Positions 42,414 through 51,296 of a DNA stretch of 64,000 nt are shown piece by piece. A model generated the notes under the pieces. That model was not told the origin of the DNA. It did not search any database and saw nothing but the letters and a program-made list of their open reading frames with translations. The position numbers and the translations under genes were made by a program. Positions within the stretch are counted from its first letter, which is position 1, and each line of letters opens with the position of its first letter. Source of the DNA: Halomonas halodenitrificans DSM 735 (GTDB lineage Bacteria; Pseudomonadota; Gammaproteobacteria; Pseudomonadales; Halomonadaceae); contig NZ_JHVH01000002.1 of the NCBI RefSeq assembly GCF_000620045.1, positions 248,001 through 312,000 of the forward strand. Reading direction: 5' to 3'.

Positions 42414-44693
42414 ATGAATCATCGACTCAGTGGCTTGGTGCTGGCCGGCCTTCTCGCCGGTGCTTCCGGTGCACATGCCGATGTGAGCATCACCCGCGGC
42501 GCCACCGCCATCCCCGACGGCGAGGCCCTGGCCGACGCGGACCTGACCGTCGGCAACGACAAGCTGGCCTTCTCCATCGCCGTGGAGTCGCGGCCTCCCT
42601 GGGGCGTACCGCGCGGTACCCTGGTGGATCTGGCCGCGGTCAAGGAGGGCGAGATCGACCTCGATCGCATCGCCTTCGCCGACTTCATCCCCGACAACTG
42701 GTCCGCCTGGCCCAACGACGGCAAGACGGTGGAGATCGTCGAGGATACCCCCGAGCGCGCCGTTGTGCGCATCCGCCGCAACTGGGCCGACGCCTGGGTG
42801 ACAACCACCTATACCCTGGAAGCCGGCAGCGACCGCATCCACCTGCAGACCGAGCTGGAAAACGCCGGCGAAGAGCCGCTCGAGGCCATTCGTTCGGGCT
42901 TCACCCTGTGGCCGGATACCGGCTACCTGTTTGGCGTGCCCGGCCTGGGAGACGCCAAGGAGACCACTGCGGAAAACGCCTTGAGTGACCGCATGGTGGC
43001 CTACGATCGTGATTGGGCCTTCGCGCTTCATGCGCCCTATTTCGACCGCGTCAATTATCAGGGCCAGGACATGTATCGAGAACATGATCTGGCTCCCGGC
43101 GAGTCGCGCCGTTTCGAAGGCTGGCTGCAGGTCGTGCCGGACGGCGATCTGGCGCCGGTCGTCGCCGCCGCCGCCGAGCGTCGCGGCGAGTCCACCGGGA
43201 ACCTGAGTGGCCGCCTGCGCAATGATCAGGGCGAGACGCCGCCGGACGGACTGGTGATGGTCGAGAAGGACGGCCACCCCTTCGCCTGGACCCTGGCCGA
43301 AGGCGGCGAGTTCGCCATCGATCTGCCCGAGGGCGATTACTCGGCCTATGCCACGGGGCTCGGGCATGCCAGCAGCGAGCCCGTGTTGCTGAGCATCGCG
43401 GCCGGCGAGGAAGAGACACTCGATGTCGATGGCCTGCAGGGCCCCGGGACGCTCAGCCTCGAGATACATGAGGCCGGCTCCGAAGTGCCGCGCGATGCCC
43501 GGCTGACGATCCTCGAGGGCCAACAGCCGCCGGTGGAATTCCTCGGCAAACAGACCTTCTTCACCGAGCTGGAGCCGGTGGGTCACGCCGAGCTCGCGCT
43601 GGCGCCCGGCGACTATCGACTCGGCGTGAATGCCGGCGCCGGCTTCACCGCCGAGGCCCAGGAGCTCGAGGTGAGCCTGGCCTCCGGCGAGACGGTGAAT
43701 GAGACCTTCGCCATCGAGCGGCTCGCCGAGCCCAACGAGCGAGACTGGTTCGGTGGCGACCTGCACCACCACGCCAACGTGCTGGAGGGCACCACGCCGC
43801 CGGAGATGGTGGTTCGCGCCCAGCTGGCCAATGACCTCGACCTGACCTTCGTCAGCGACCACGACTCCACGCGTAACCATGCGGAGTTTCAGTCGCTCTC
43901 CGAGCAGCGGGGAGTGCCCTTCATCCCGTCCATCGAGGTCTCGCCCTCCTGGGGCCACCAGAATCCCTTCCCCATTGAGCTGGGTGGCGAACTTGAGGTG
44001 GACCCGGGCACCGACAGCGTGCAGGACGTCTTCGCCGAGGCCCGGCGCCTCGGCGCCGAAGTGGTGCCGCTGAACCACCCCTTCAACGACTACGGCTACC
44101 TGCGTAACCTGGCCGGCGATAGTGTACCTGGCGGCTTCGCCACCGGTTTCGACCTGCTGGAGCTCAACGCCGAGGTCGACAATGCGCCGACGCTGGACAC
44201 TGCCCACCGGCTCTGGGATGCGGGCACGCGCGTCTACTTCACCGCCGGCACCGACACCCACGATGTCTGGAACGATCTCACCGGCCGTATTCGCATGATG
44301 GCCAGGGTGCCCGGCGAGCTGACGCCGCGGGTCTTCGCCCGGGCCCTCAAGAATGGCCATGGTTATGCCACCGAGGGGCCGCTGCTGTATCCGCATAATG
44401 GACTATTCGGCGATACGCTGCGTCTGACCGAGGACGAGGCCTACACCTGGACGCTGGACGTCGAGGCCGTTGACGGCCTGGCCGAGGCGCGCCTGATGGG
44501 CAACGGTGGCGAGGTCCTGCAGCGCGTATCCCTGGACGGCCGCCAGGCGGAGCTGGCGCTGGAGCTGGGTGACGGCGTGGAGGGCTGGGTTGCCCTCGAG
44601 GTTGACGACCAGGATGGTGACACCGCCTGGAGTAACCCGCTGTGGGTCGAGCGCGACTCGTCCGACGCCTACACGGCAACACTCGATGACTAA
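42414..44693 (+). CDS. CehA/McbA family metallohydrolase with C-terminal PHP domain
   Basis: A 759-residue exported protein. Signal peptide (to about residue 22, ASGAHA); N-terminal beta-rich domain (about 25-265); two or three carboxypeptidase-regulatory-like beta-sandwich repeats (about 265-435); then a PHP phosphoesterase domain from about 440 with metal motifs GGDLHHHAN and FVSDHDS, HPFNDYGYL, and a later GTDTHD. CehA and McbA hydrolyse carbaryl, but the family is broad and the natural substrate of this one is unknown. A TetR-type palindrome precedes the gene and a clear terminator follows it. Confidence 0.88.
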   Translation: MNHRLSGLVLAGLLAGASGAHADVSITRGATAIPDGEALADADLTVGNDKLAFSIAVESRPPWGVPRGTLVDLAAVKEGEIDLDRIAFADFIPDNWSAWPNDGKTVEIVEDTPERAVVRIRRNWADAWVTTTYTLEAGSDRIHLQTELENAGEEPLEAIRSGFTLWPDTGYLFGVPGLGDAKETTAENALSDRMVAYDRDWAFALHAPYFDRVNYQGQDMYREHDLAPGESRRFEGWLQVVPDGDLAPVVAAAAERRGESTGNLSGRLRNDQGETPPDGLVMVEKDGHPFAWTLAEGGEFAIDLPEGDYSAYATGLGHASSEPVLLSIAAGEEETLDVDGLQGPGTLSLEIHEAGSEVPRDARLTILEGQQPPVEFLGKQTFFTELEPVGHAELALAPGDYRLGVNAGAGFTAEAQELEVSLASGETVNETFAIERLAEPNERDWFGGDLHHHANVLEGTTPPEMVVRAQLANDLDLTFVSDHDSTRNHAEFQSLSEQRGVPFIPSIEVSPSWGHQNPFPIELGGELEVDPGTDSVQDVFAEARRLGAEVVPLNHPFNDYGYLRNLAGDSVPGGFATGFDLLELNAEVDNAPTLDTAHRLWDAGTRVYFTAGTDTHDVWNDLTGRIRMMARVPGELTPRVFARALKNGHGYATEGPLLYPHNGLFGDTLRLTEDEAYTWTLDVEAVDGLAEARLMGNGGEVLQRVSLDGRQAELALELGDGVEGWVALEVDDQDGDTAWSNPLWVERDSSDAYTATLDD

Positions 44694-44723
44694 TCGCGCA
44701 TCCTGATGGCGCGAGTCATTAAG

Positions 44724-44752
44724 AAGGCCGCACCTCCGGGTGCGGCCTTTTT
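44724..44752 (+). terminator. Intrinsic terminator
   Basis: An 11-bp stem (AAGGCCGCACC and complement), 4-base loop and TTTTT tail follow the PHP-hydrolase gene. Confidence 0.92.
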
Positions 44753-44767
44753 CATGCGCTGATACGG

Positions 44768-45772
44768 CTATTCGGTGAACTGCTCGGTATCGACTTCGGC
44801 CTGGGGTGCTTCGGCATAGCGTGCGCCGGCGATACGGTGAGGCGTAAACAGTGTATCCAGGCGGGCTACCGTGTCGGCGTTCAGGCCCAGCTCCGCGGCG
44901 GCGAGGTTCTCGCGCATATGGGCCACGCGGCGGGTGCCGGGGATGGGCAGGATGTCGTCGCCCCTGGCACGTAGCCAGGCCAGCGCCAGCTGACCGCTGG
45001 TTACGTCGAGCTCGCGGGCCCCCGCCTCGAGTTCGGCCAGCAGCGCCAGGTTGCGCGTGAGGTTCTCGGTGCTGAAGCGGGGCATGCCGCGGCGCACGTC
45101 GCCCTCTATCAGGCTTTCGCTCTCACGGACCGCACCGGCGAGGAAGCCACGCCCCAGTGGGCTGAAGGCCACGAACAGGGTGTCGGCCTCGCGGCAGGCC
45201 TCGAGCACCGCGATCTCGGGGTTGCGGGTCCACAGCGAGTATTCCGACTGCACCGCGGCGATGGGGTGCTCGTCGCGTGCCCGGCGCAGCGTGGCCGCCG
45301 ATACTTCGGAGAGGCCGATGGCGCCGATCTTGCCTTCCTCCACCAGCCGGGCCAGCTCGCCCACGCTCTCCTCGATGGGCACCCCCTTGTCCCAGCGATG
45401 CAGGTAGTAGAGATCGATATGGTCGACCTGCAGGCGTTCGAGGCTCGCCTCGCACTGGCGGCGCAACGTGGCCGGGCGGCCGTCGATCACCTTCCTGCCG
45501 AGTTCCGGGTCAATGGCCATGCCGCACTTGCTGGCCAGCAGTATCGCGTCGCGCCTGCCGGCGAGCGCCTTGCCCACCAGGCGCTCGTTGGCGGTGGCGC
45601 CATAGAGGGTGGCGGTATCGAAGTGGCGATAGCCCATCTCGAAGGCCTCTTCCAGGGCGCGCCGCCCCTCGGCCTCGGTGACCGAATGGCCGTAGCCGTG
45701 GGACAGGTTCATGCAGCCCAGGCCGACGGCGGGAGAGCCGGTTGCCTTGAGGCGAGCGAGCAGAGGGTTCAT
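44768..45772 (-). CDS. Aldo/keto reductase
   Basis: A 334-residue NADPH-dependent oxidoreductase of the YajO/AKR13 type: HFDTATLYG with catalytic Asp and Tyr, Lys in LLASKCGM, His in DLYYLHRWD, and the cofactor segment LPIPGTRRVAHMREN. AAGGAGA precedes ATG 45772. It is monocistronic, and its physiological carbonyl substrate is unknown. Confidence 0.92.
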   Translation of the reverse strand: MNPLLARLKATGSPAVGLGCMNLSHGYGHSVTEAEGRRALEEAFEMGYRHFDTATLYGATANERLVGKALAGRRDAILLASKCGMAIDPELGRKVIDGRPATLRRQCEASLERLQVDHIDLYYLHRWDKGVPIEESVGELARLVEEGKIGAIGLSEVSAATLRRARDEHPIAAVQSEYSLWTRNPEIAVLEACREADTLFVAFSPLGRGFLAGAVRESESLIEGDVRRGMPRFSTENLTRNLALLAELEAGARELDVTSGQLALAWLRARGDDILPIPGTRRVAHMRENLAAAELGLNADTVARLDTLFTPHRIAGARYAEAPQAEVDTEQFTE

Positions 45773-45940
45773 GCGATCTCCTTTCACGTTCGATGGCGTG
45801 GGGCGCCGAGAATATCAGGTTGTGTCGATGCCGGCGGCCGCTTCGCACCGAGGCCGAGGCGTCATTGAGTGGGATGACTGGGGCTCGGCCCAGGGCTCAG
45901 GTAGACTGCTCACCCTTTTTTCGATCACAGGTAGCATCTC

Positions 45941-46492
45941 ATGACACGCATGGTCCTTTCCCGCGCTCTGCTCACCGCTGGCCTGGCAGCCGGCCTGACG
46001 ATGGCTGCCGGTACCGCCGCGGCTACCGGCAGCACGGGCGCCTATATCGGCGGCGGCCTCGGCCAGATGAGTGGCGGCGGGGCCTTCGACGACGACGCCG
46101 AGCACTGGAAACTTGTCGCCGGCTACAACGTCGGTTGGCTGCCGCTCCTCGACCTGGGCGCCGAGCTGGCCTACGTTAACGGCGGCAAGATAGACGGTCG
46201 GGTCGGCGACCACTCAGCGACCCTCGAGGTGGAGAGCTTCCAGGCGATGGCGGTGGCCGGGGCAAGCTTCGGTCCGCTGGGCTTCTACGCCAAGACCGGC
46301 ATGGCCGACTGGGACGCCGAGCAGCGCGGTCGCGGCGTGAGCCGGGATCACTCGGGCACCGACCCGATCTACGGCCTGGGCGTGCGTGCCGGCCTGTTCG
46401 GCCTGAGCGGCCGGCTGGAGTACGAATACCTCGATACCGACGGGATTGATGCCCTGGACATGGTCACCGCCGGCGTGGTTTATACCTTCTAG
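45941..46492 (+). CDS. Small outer-membrane beta-barrel protein
   Basis: A 183-residue exported protein: signal peptide (LAAGLTMAAGTAAA) followed by about eight amphipathic beta strands (for example GAYIGGGLGQM, HWKLVAGYNVG, DLGAELAYVNGG, LEVESFQAMAVAG) and a C-terminal aromatic residue (GVVYTF) that serves as the BAM-complex signal. This matches the OmpA-like eight-strand barrel class. No further function is visible. Confidence 0.85.
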   Translation: MTRMVLSRALLTAGLAAGLTMAAGTAAATGSTGAYIGGGLGQMSGGGAFDDDAEHWKLVAGYNVGWLPLLDLGAELAYVNGGKIDGRVGDHSATLEVESFQAMAVAGASFGPLGFYAKTGMADWDAEQRGRGVSRDHSGTDPIYGLGVRAGLFGLSGRLEYEYLDTDGIDALDMVTAGVVYTF

Positions 46493-46556
46493 GGTCGCGG
46501 GACCCCAGGAGCCACGCCTGCGACACCACTTCACCCAGGATCACGGAGCGCCAGGC

Positions 46557-47771
46557 ATGGCCACACCCTTTCTTCTTTCACCGCGCTACCGCGTGTTGCT
46601 GGCCGGGCTTTTCAGTCAGTTGCTGTGTGTGGGGGTGGCGCGTTTCGCCTATACCCCGCTGCTGCCGGTGATGCAGCAGCAGACCTGGCTGAGTGACGCC
46701 CAGGGGGGCTGGCTGGCCGCCCTCAACTACGCCGGCTATATGTTCGGCGCGCTGACGGCTGCTTCCATCACCAGCATCCGGCTCAAGGACACGCTCTACC
46801 GCCTTACCCTGGTGCTGGCGCTGCTCTCCACCGCCGGCATGGCCCTGGCCGACGACTTCTGGCTATGGGCAACGATGCGGCTGGTGGCCGGCTTCTCCAG
46901 CAGCGGCGCCATGCTGCTCGCCTCGGGGTTGATCCTGCACTGGCTGATCAGCCACCGGCAGCGTGGCGAACTCGGCATTCACTTCGCCGGAGTCGGCCTG
47001 GGCATGCTGCTGGCGGCCCTGGCGGTGGAGTGGATGCTGCGCCTCTCCCTCGACTGGCAGGCCCAGTGGTGGGGCTTTGCTGGCCTGGCCGTGGTGCTGT
47101 TGATTCCCGCCTGGTGCTGGCTGCCACGCCCCGCGAAACCCGTGGCGGGAAACGGGAGTGAGCACCGCCAGGCTCGGCCCCCCAGTCGTACCTTCATGCG
47201 ACTGATGCTGGCCGCCTACTTCTGTGCCGGCTACGGCTATGTGATCAGTGCCACCTTTATCGTGGCTATCGTCGAGCGCGAGCCGCTGCTGGCCGGGACA
47301 GGCAACTGGACCTTCGCCCTGGTAGGACTGGCGGCGGCACCCGCGGTGATGCTGTGGGATCTGATCGCCCGCTGGATCGGTTATCTCGGTGCACTGATCG
47401 TGGCCATGGGCCTGCAGGTGGTGGGGATCGTGCTGCCGGCGCTCACCGACAACCTGGTGGGAGTACTGGCCAGTGCGGTGCTCTACGGCGGCACCTTCCT
47501 GGGCTGTGTCAGCCTGGTGCTGACCATGGCCGGCCGGCTCTATCCGCAGAGCCCGGCGCGCATGATGGGCCGCATGACGCTGGCCTACGGCGCCGCCCAG
47601 ATCGTCGCCCCGGCGCTGACCGGGATGCTGGCCGAGGCCACCGGCCATTACGATATCGGGCTCTGGCTGGCGGGTGGTTTTGTGGCGCTGGGCGTATTGC
47701 TGCTGATCCGGTTGCGCCGGGTCGATCGTACTGCCCAACGGCTGGACGATGAGGCCAAGGCGATGGCCTAG
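46557..47771 (+). CDS. YbfB/YjiJ family MFS transporter
   Basis: A 404-residue carrier with 12 spans and the YbfB/YjiJ-type N-terminus (GLFSQLLCVGVARFAYTPLLPVM, then GGWLAALNYAGYMFGA). The start at 46557 was chosen over a longer frame because GGAG lies upstream and the preceding residues do not resemble the family. Substrates of this group are unknown. It follows the barrel gene after 64 bases and may share its transcript. Confidence 0.88.
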   Translation: MATPFLLSPRYRVLLAGLFSQLLCVGVARFAYTPLLPVMQQQTWLSDAQGGWLAALNYAGYMFGALTAASITSIRLKDTLYRLTLVLALLSTAGMALADDFWLWATMRLVAGFSSSGAMLLASGLILHWLISHRQRGELGIHFAGVGLGMLLAALAVEWMLRLSLDWQAQWWGFAGLAVVLLIPAWCWLPRPAKPVAGNGSEHRQARPPSRTFMRLMLAAYFCAGYGYVISATFIVAIVEREPLLAGTGNWTFALVGLAAAPAVMLWDLIARWIGYLGALIVAMGLQVVGIVLPALTDNLVGVLASAVLYGGTFLGCVSLVLTMAGRLYPQSPARMMGRMTLAYGAAQIVAPALTGMLAEATGHYDIGLWLAGGFVALGVLLLIRLRRVDRTAQRLDDEAKAMA

Positions 47772-47840
47772 CGTGAAAGACACCGCCCGAGCCTATGCCA
47801 TACTGCGTGGGTGTTACTGACTAATGGAAGCGAGGTGAGG

Positions 47841-48683
47841 ATGAGCTTGTCGAAGAGTAGCTGGATGAAAATGCTGGCGTTGGGTGCCGTGGTCGCGACG
47901 ACCTCCGCCCAGGCCGGCATGCTGGAGGAGCGGCTCGATGAGGGCGAGACGATTCGCCTCGGCTTTGCCGCGGCACCGCCCTGGGCCTATGCCGGTGACG
48001 ATGGCTCCCCCCAGGGGTTCGTCAACGGGATTGCCGTTGATGTGCTGGAGCGCATGGGCCACAGCAACATCGAGCCCGTGTTGACCGACTGGGCCAGCCT
48101 GATTCCCAGCCTGAAGGCCGGTCGTGTCGACATGGTGACCGGCGGGATGTATATCGTCCAGGCGCGCTGCGAGAACATGGATTTCTCCGATCCTATCGGT
48201 GCCTTCGGCGACACCTTCGTCGTGCCGGCGGGCAACCCCAAGAATCTTGAGACCTATCAGGACCTGATCGACCAGGACCTGACCATGGTGGCACCCTCGG
48301 GCTACAACACCCTGGCCGATGCCGAGGATGCCGGCGTTCCCGAGAGCAGCGTCACGGAAGTGCCGGGCACTACCCAGGCCCTGGCGGCATTGCGTACGGG
48401 GCGTACGGATGCGGTCGCCATCAACGTGCTGGAAGCCAAGCACGCCGCCGATATGGACGAGAGCTTCGATATTTCCGACCCGGACCTGTTTGTGGGTCGC
48501 GAAAAGCAGGTCGTCGGCATCGGCTTTCGCTCCGAAGACGCCTCGTTCCGGGAGGCCTTCAACGACGCCCTTGCGGACTACATGGGCTCCGATGAAATGA
48601 TGGCAACCGTCACCCCGGATAACTATCTTGAAGCCTTCCTGCCTGGCGAGCTGACCACCGAAGCCGCCTGCCGGGCCAACTGA
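47841..48683 (+). CDS. ehuB: Ectoine/hydroxyectoine-type ABC substrate-binding protein
   Basis: A 280-residue polar amino-acid-type (SBP family 3) binding protein with a signal peptide (ALGAVVATTSAQA). Segments RLGFAAAPPWAYAGDDGSPQ, LIPSLKAGRVDMVTGGMYI and RCENMDFSDPIGAFGDTF match EhuB, the ectoine-binding protein of Sinorhizobium. GGTGAGG precedes ATG 47841. The transporter genes ehuC, ehuD and ehuA lie downstream on the opposite strand, so it has its own promoter. Ectoine uptake would suit a halophile; a simple amino acid as ligand is not fully excluded. Confidence 0.85.
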   Translation: MSLSKSSWMKMLALGAVVATTSAQAGMLEERLDEGETIRLGFAAAPPWAYAGDDGSPQGFVNGIAVDVLERMGHSNIEPVLTDWASLIPSLKAGRVDMVTGGMYIVQARCENMDFSDPIGAFGDTFVVPAGNPKNLETYQDLIDQDLTMVAPSGYNTLADAEDAGVPESSVTEVPGTTQALAALRTGRTDAVAINVLEAKHAADMDESFDISDPDLFVGREKQVVGIGFRSEDASFREAFNDALADYMGSDEMMATVTPDNYLEAFLPGELTTEAACRAN

Positions 48684-48728
48684 GCCCTGGCCGGCTTGGC
48701 CCTGACCGGCTTAGTCCTGACCATCTAA
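48684..48728. repeat. 15-bp imperfect tandem repeat, three to four copies
   Basis: Units of the form GCCCTGGCCGGCTTG, GCCCTGACCGGCTTA and GTCCTGACCATCTAA follow the ehuB stop directly; a fourth degenerate unit may continue to 48740. The last units differ more. Confidence 0.7.
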
Positions 48729-48754
48729 GTCTTGGCGACCAGGCGGCCGGCCTG

Positions 48755-49573
48755 TCAGTTGGCTTCCAGGACCGCACTCAGGAACTGCCGGGTGCGGTCT
48801 TTTTGTGGGCTGTCCAGCAGTATGCCTGGCGCCCCCTGTTCCTCGATCCGGCCCCCATAGAAGAAGCACACCCGGTCCGAGATATCCCGAGCAAAGCCGA
48901 TCTGGTGGGTCACCATCAGCATGGTCAGGCTGTGCTGGTCGACCAGGCTGCGGATGACGCCGGTGACCTCGCTGATGACCTCCGGGTCCAGCGCCGAGGT
49001 CACCTCGTCAAACAGCATGACCTTGGGGCGCATGGCCAGGGCACGGGCGATGGCGACCCGTTGCTGCTGTCCGCCGGAGAGCCGCGAAGGGTGCTGGTCG
49101 CTCTTGTGCGCCATGCCCACCATGTCCAGGAGTTCGAGGGCGCGTTCCTCGGCCTCTTTCTTCGGCATGCCCAGCACGTGTACCGGCCCTTCCATGCAGT
49201 TGCCCAGTGCGGTCATATGCGGGAACAGGTTGAAGTGCTGGAAGCACATGCCGATCTTGGCCCGCATCCGGCGCATATGAGCGGCATTGGCACGCACCAG
49301 GCGGCCGTTCTTCTCCATATGGGTCAGGGGGTCGCCGTCGACATAGATCACGCCTTCGTCGATCTCCTCCAGCGTCATCAGCATGCGCAGCACGGTTGTC
49401 TTGCCCGAGCCGGAAGGGCCGATGATGGTGACCATCTCGCCCTCGGCGACATCCAGGTTCAGGCCGTCGAGTACGGTCAGCTGGCCGTACCTCTTGGTCA
49501 CATTCTGGAATCGCACCATGGGCACGCTATCGCCTTCCAGCCTCAGCGGGTATTGGCTCATGTCATCTTTCAT
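48755..49573 (-). CDS. ehuA: Ectoine-type ABC transporter ATP-binding protein
   Basis: A 272-residue PAAT-family ATPase: Walker A GPSGSGKTT, signature LSGGQQQRVAIARAL, Walker B VMLFDEVTSALDPE and H-loop MVTHQIGFA. The ATG at 49573 overlaps the stop of the upstream permease gene (ATGA). It is the last gene of the ehuC-ehuD-ehuA series and energises uptake of the ligand bound by EhuB. Confidence 0.9.
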   Translation of the reverse strand: MKDDMSQYPLRLEGDSVPMVRFQNVTKRYGQLTVLDGLNLDVAEGEMVTIIGPSGSGKTTVLRMLMTLEEIDEGVIYVDGDPLTHMEKNGRLVRANAAHMRRMRAKIGMCFQHFNLFPHMTALGNCMEGPVHVLGMPKKEAEERALELLDMVGMAHKSDQHPSRLSGGQQQRVAIARALAMRPKVMLFDEVTSALDPEVISEVTGVIRSLVDQHSLTMLMVTHQIGFARDISDRVCFFYGGRIEEQGAPGILLDSPQKDRTRQFLSAVLEAN

Positions 49574-50241
49574 CGGGTCAGTCCCATTTTACGGCGTACT
49601 GCTGATTCGAACCGGCGGATAAGCCAGGCTGTCGGCAAGGAGATGGCCAGGAAGATAAGCCCGACGATGGTGTAGGGCTCCAGATAACGGTAGTTATCGG
49701 CACCGATGGAATTGGCGGTGTGCATCAGCTCCGCCACCCCGATGACGGACAGCATCGGCGTATCCTTGAAGATGCCGACCAGGTAGTTGCCCATTCCCGC
49801 CAGTGCCGGGGGAAGTGCCTGGGGAATGATGATGCGGCGATAGGTCTGAACCGTCGACAGGTTGATGGCCCGCGCCGCCTCCCACTGCCCCTTGGGCACG
49901 TTCTCGATGCCGCCACGATACACTTCGGAAAGGTAGGCGGCGTAGTGCAGGCCGATGGCAATCAGGCCGGCCGTCCAGGGCGACAGGCGCAGGCCGATCT
50001 GGGGGCCCACGTAATAGATGAAGAAGATCTGCAGCAGCAGGGGTGTTGAGCGAATGAACTCCACCAGCTCGCGCACGATAAAGGTCAGCACGCGGAAGGG
50101 AGTGCGCTGGGCGAGCACGAACACCAGCCCCAGTATCACCGCCACGACATAGCCGCCACCGGCGGCAATCAGGGTGTTGCCCGCGGCGGCTATCAGCCGG
50201 GGCAGGATTTCCCAGGTAAAGTCCAGTTTCCAGTCGAGCAT
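49570..50241 (-). CDS. ehuD: Ectoine-type ABC transporter permease
   Basis: A 223-residue His/Glu/Gln-type permease with five hydrophobic spans and the EAA loop GGIENVPKGQWEAARAINLSTVQTYRRIIIPQAL. It starts three bases after the stop of the other permease and ends overlapping ehuA. The D designation follows the gene order in known ehu loci. Confidence 0.87.
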   Translation of the reverse strand: MLDWKLDFTWEILPRLIAAAGNTLIAAGGGYVVAVILGLVFVLAQRTPFRVLTFIVRELVEFIRSTPLLLQIFFIYYVGPQIGLRLSPWTAGLIAIGLHYAAYLSEVYRGGIENVPKGQWEAARAINLSTVQTYRRIIIPQALPPALAGMGNYLVGIFKDTPMLSVIGVAELMHTANSIGADNYRYLEPYTIVGLIFLAISLPTAWLIRRFESAVRRKMGLTR

Positions 50242-50244
50242 GAT

Positions 50245-50910
50245 TCAAGACCGTCCGATTTTGCGGGCCATGACTCTTTCCAGCCAGCGCATGGTGGGCG
50301 TTACCATGAAGCGCGCAAAAATGTAGTAGATGATGAGCGCCGTACCGAACGCCTGAGCGGACAGGTAGGTATTGTTGTTGATCTGGCGGGTTTCAAACAT
50401 CAGGTCCGCCACCGAGATCAGGGCCACCAGGGCGGTACCCTTGAGAATCTCGACCATCAGATTGCCCCAGGGAGGCAGTATGGTGACCAGGGCCTGAGGA
50501 AGAATGACCCGCCGCATGCGCTGGGCGGGTGTCATGTTCAGCGCCAGGGCGGCCTCCCATTGCCCGCGGGGAACGGATTGAATCGAGCCGCGCACCAGCT
50601 CGGCGCCATAGGCCCCATAGCAAAGGCCGACGGTGACAAACCCCGCCGTGAACTTCTCCATGCTGAAGCCGAATAGCGGCAGCACGAAGTAGAACCAGTA
50701 GAGTTGCACGAGCAGGGAGGTGCCGCGGAAGATTTCGATATAGCCAACGGCGATGGCGCGCACGAGTTTCGAGTGCGCCATCTTCATCAGGCCCGAGACA
50801 AGCGCGGCGGCAGTGGCCACCAGAACCGCCAGCCCGAATTGGCCCAGGGTGACCAGGGTGCCATCGATGAAGCGATCGCTATAGGTTGCAAGAAATTCGA
50901 GATAGGACAT
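50245..50910 (-). CDS. ehuC: Ectoine-type ABC transporter permease
   Basis: A 221-residue HisM-type permease with five spans and the EAA loop GSIQSVPRGQWEAALALNMTPAQRMRRVILPQAL, paralogous to ehuD. ATG 50910 has no convincing ribosome site; a GTG at 50970 with GAGG close by is an alternative start that would add 20 residues. It is the first gene of the three-gene operon. Confidence 0.87.
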   Translation of the reverse strand: MSYLEFLATYSDRFIDGTLVTLGQFGLAVLVATAAALVSGLMKMAHSKLVRAIAVGYIEIFRGTSLLVQLYWFYFVLPLFGFSMEKFTAGFVTVGLCYGAYGAELVRGSIQSVPRGQWEAALALNMTPAQRMRRVILPQALVTILPPWGNLMVEILKGTALVALISVADLMFETRQINNNTYLSAQAFGTALIIYYIFARFMVTPTMRWLERVMARKIGRS

Positions 50911-51055
50911 CAGCGTAAGGCGCCACTTTGGCAGAACATCGCGCCATTGTGTCACAGGATCGATGCCCACCCTCGTGTCGTGTCAACGCTTTGTTCGTCT
51001 CGGCGGCCGTCGTGCCCGGCGGATGTCGCGCAGGCTCACCTCGAATACCGGCGCC

Positions 51056-51265
51056 TCAGTCGATGCCGAGCATCACGTCAGAGGCCTTGATCACCACCTG
51101 AATCTCGCTGCCCACGGTGATGCCGAGCTCCTCGATGGCGTCGCTGGTGACCATCGACTTGATGGTGTTGCCGCCGCCGATATCGACGCGTACCTGGCTG
51201 TTCACCGGACCTTCCTTCACTTCCTGGACGGTGCCCTTGATCACGTTGCGTGCGCTGATCTTCAT
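51056..51265 (-). CDS. Molbindin (Mop/TOBE-domain molybdate-binding protein)
   Basis: A 69-residue single Mop domain: MKISARNVIKGTVQEVKEG, GGNTIKSMVTSDAIEELGI and VVIKASDVMLGID, the typical molbindin strands. It binds and stores molybdate or tungstate as an oligomer in the cytoplasm. AGGAGACAAG precedes ATG 51265, and longer frames are rejected. It follows a MOT1-like transporter gene by 31 bases on the same strand, which supports a shared molybdate role. Confidence 0.92.
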   Translation of the reverse strand: MKISARNVIKGTVQEVKEGPVNSQVRVDIGGGNTIKSMVTSDAIEELGITVGSEIQVVIKASDVMLGID

Positions 51266-51296
51266 CTTGTCTCCTGAGGTGTGGCGATTGAAAGAC

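Noticed and set aside
42360..44396. Very long open frame (678 codons) opposite the PHP-hydrolase gene
   Set aside because: It is a by-product of high GC codon use on the other strand; composition is Gly/Arg/His-rich with no family features, and the sense gene is unmistakable.
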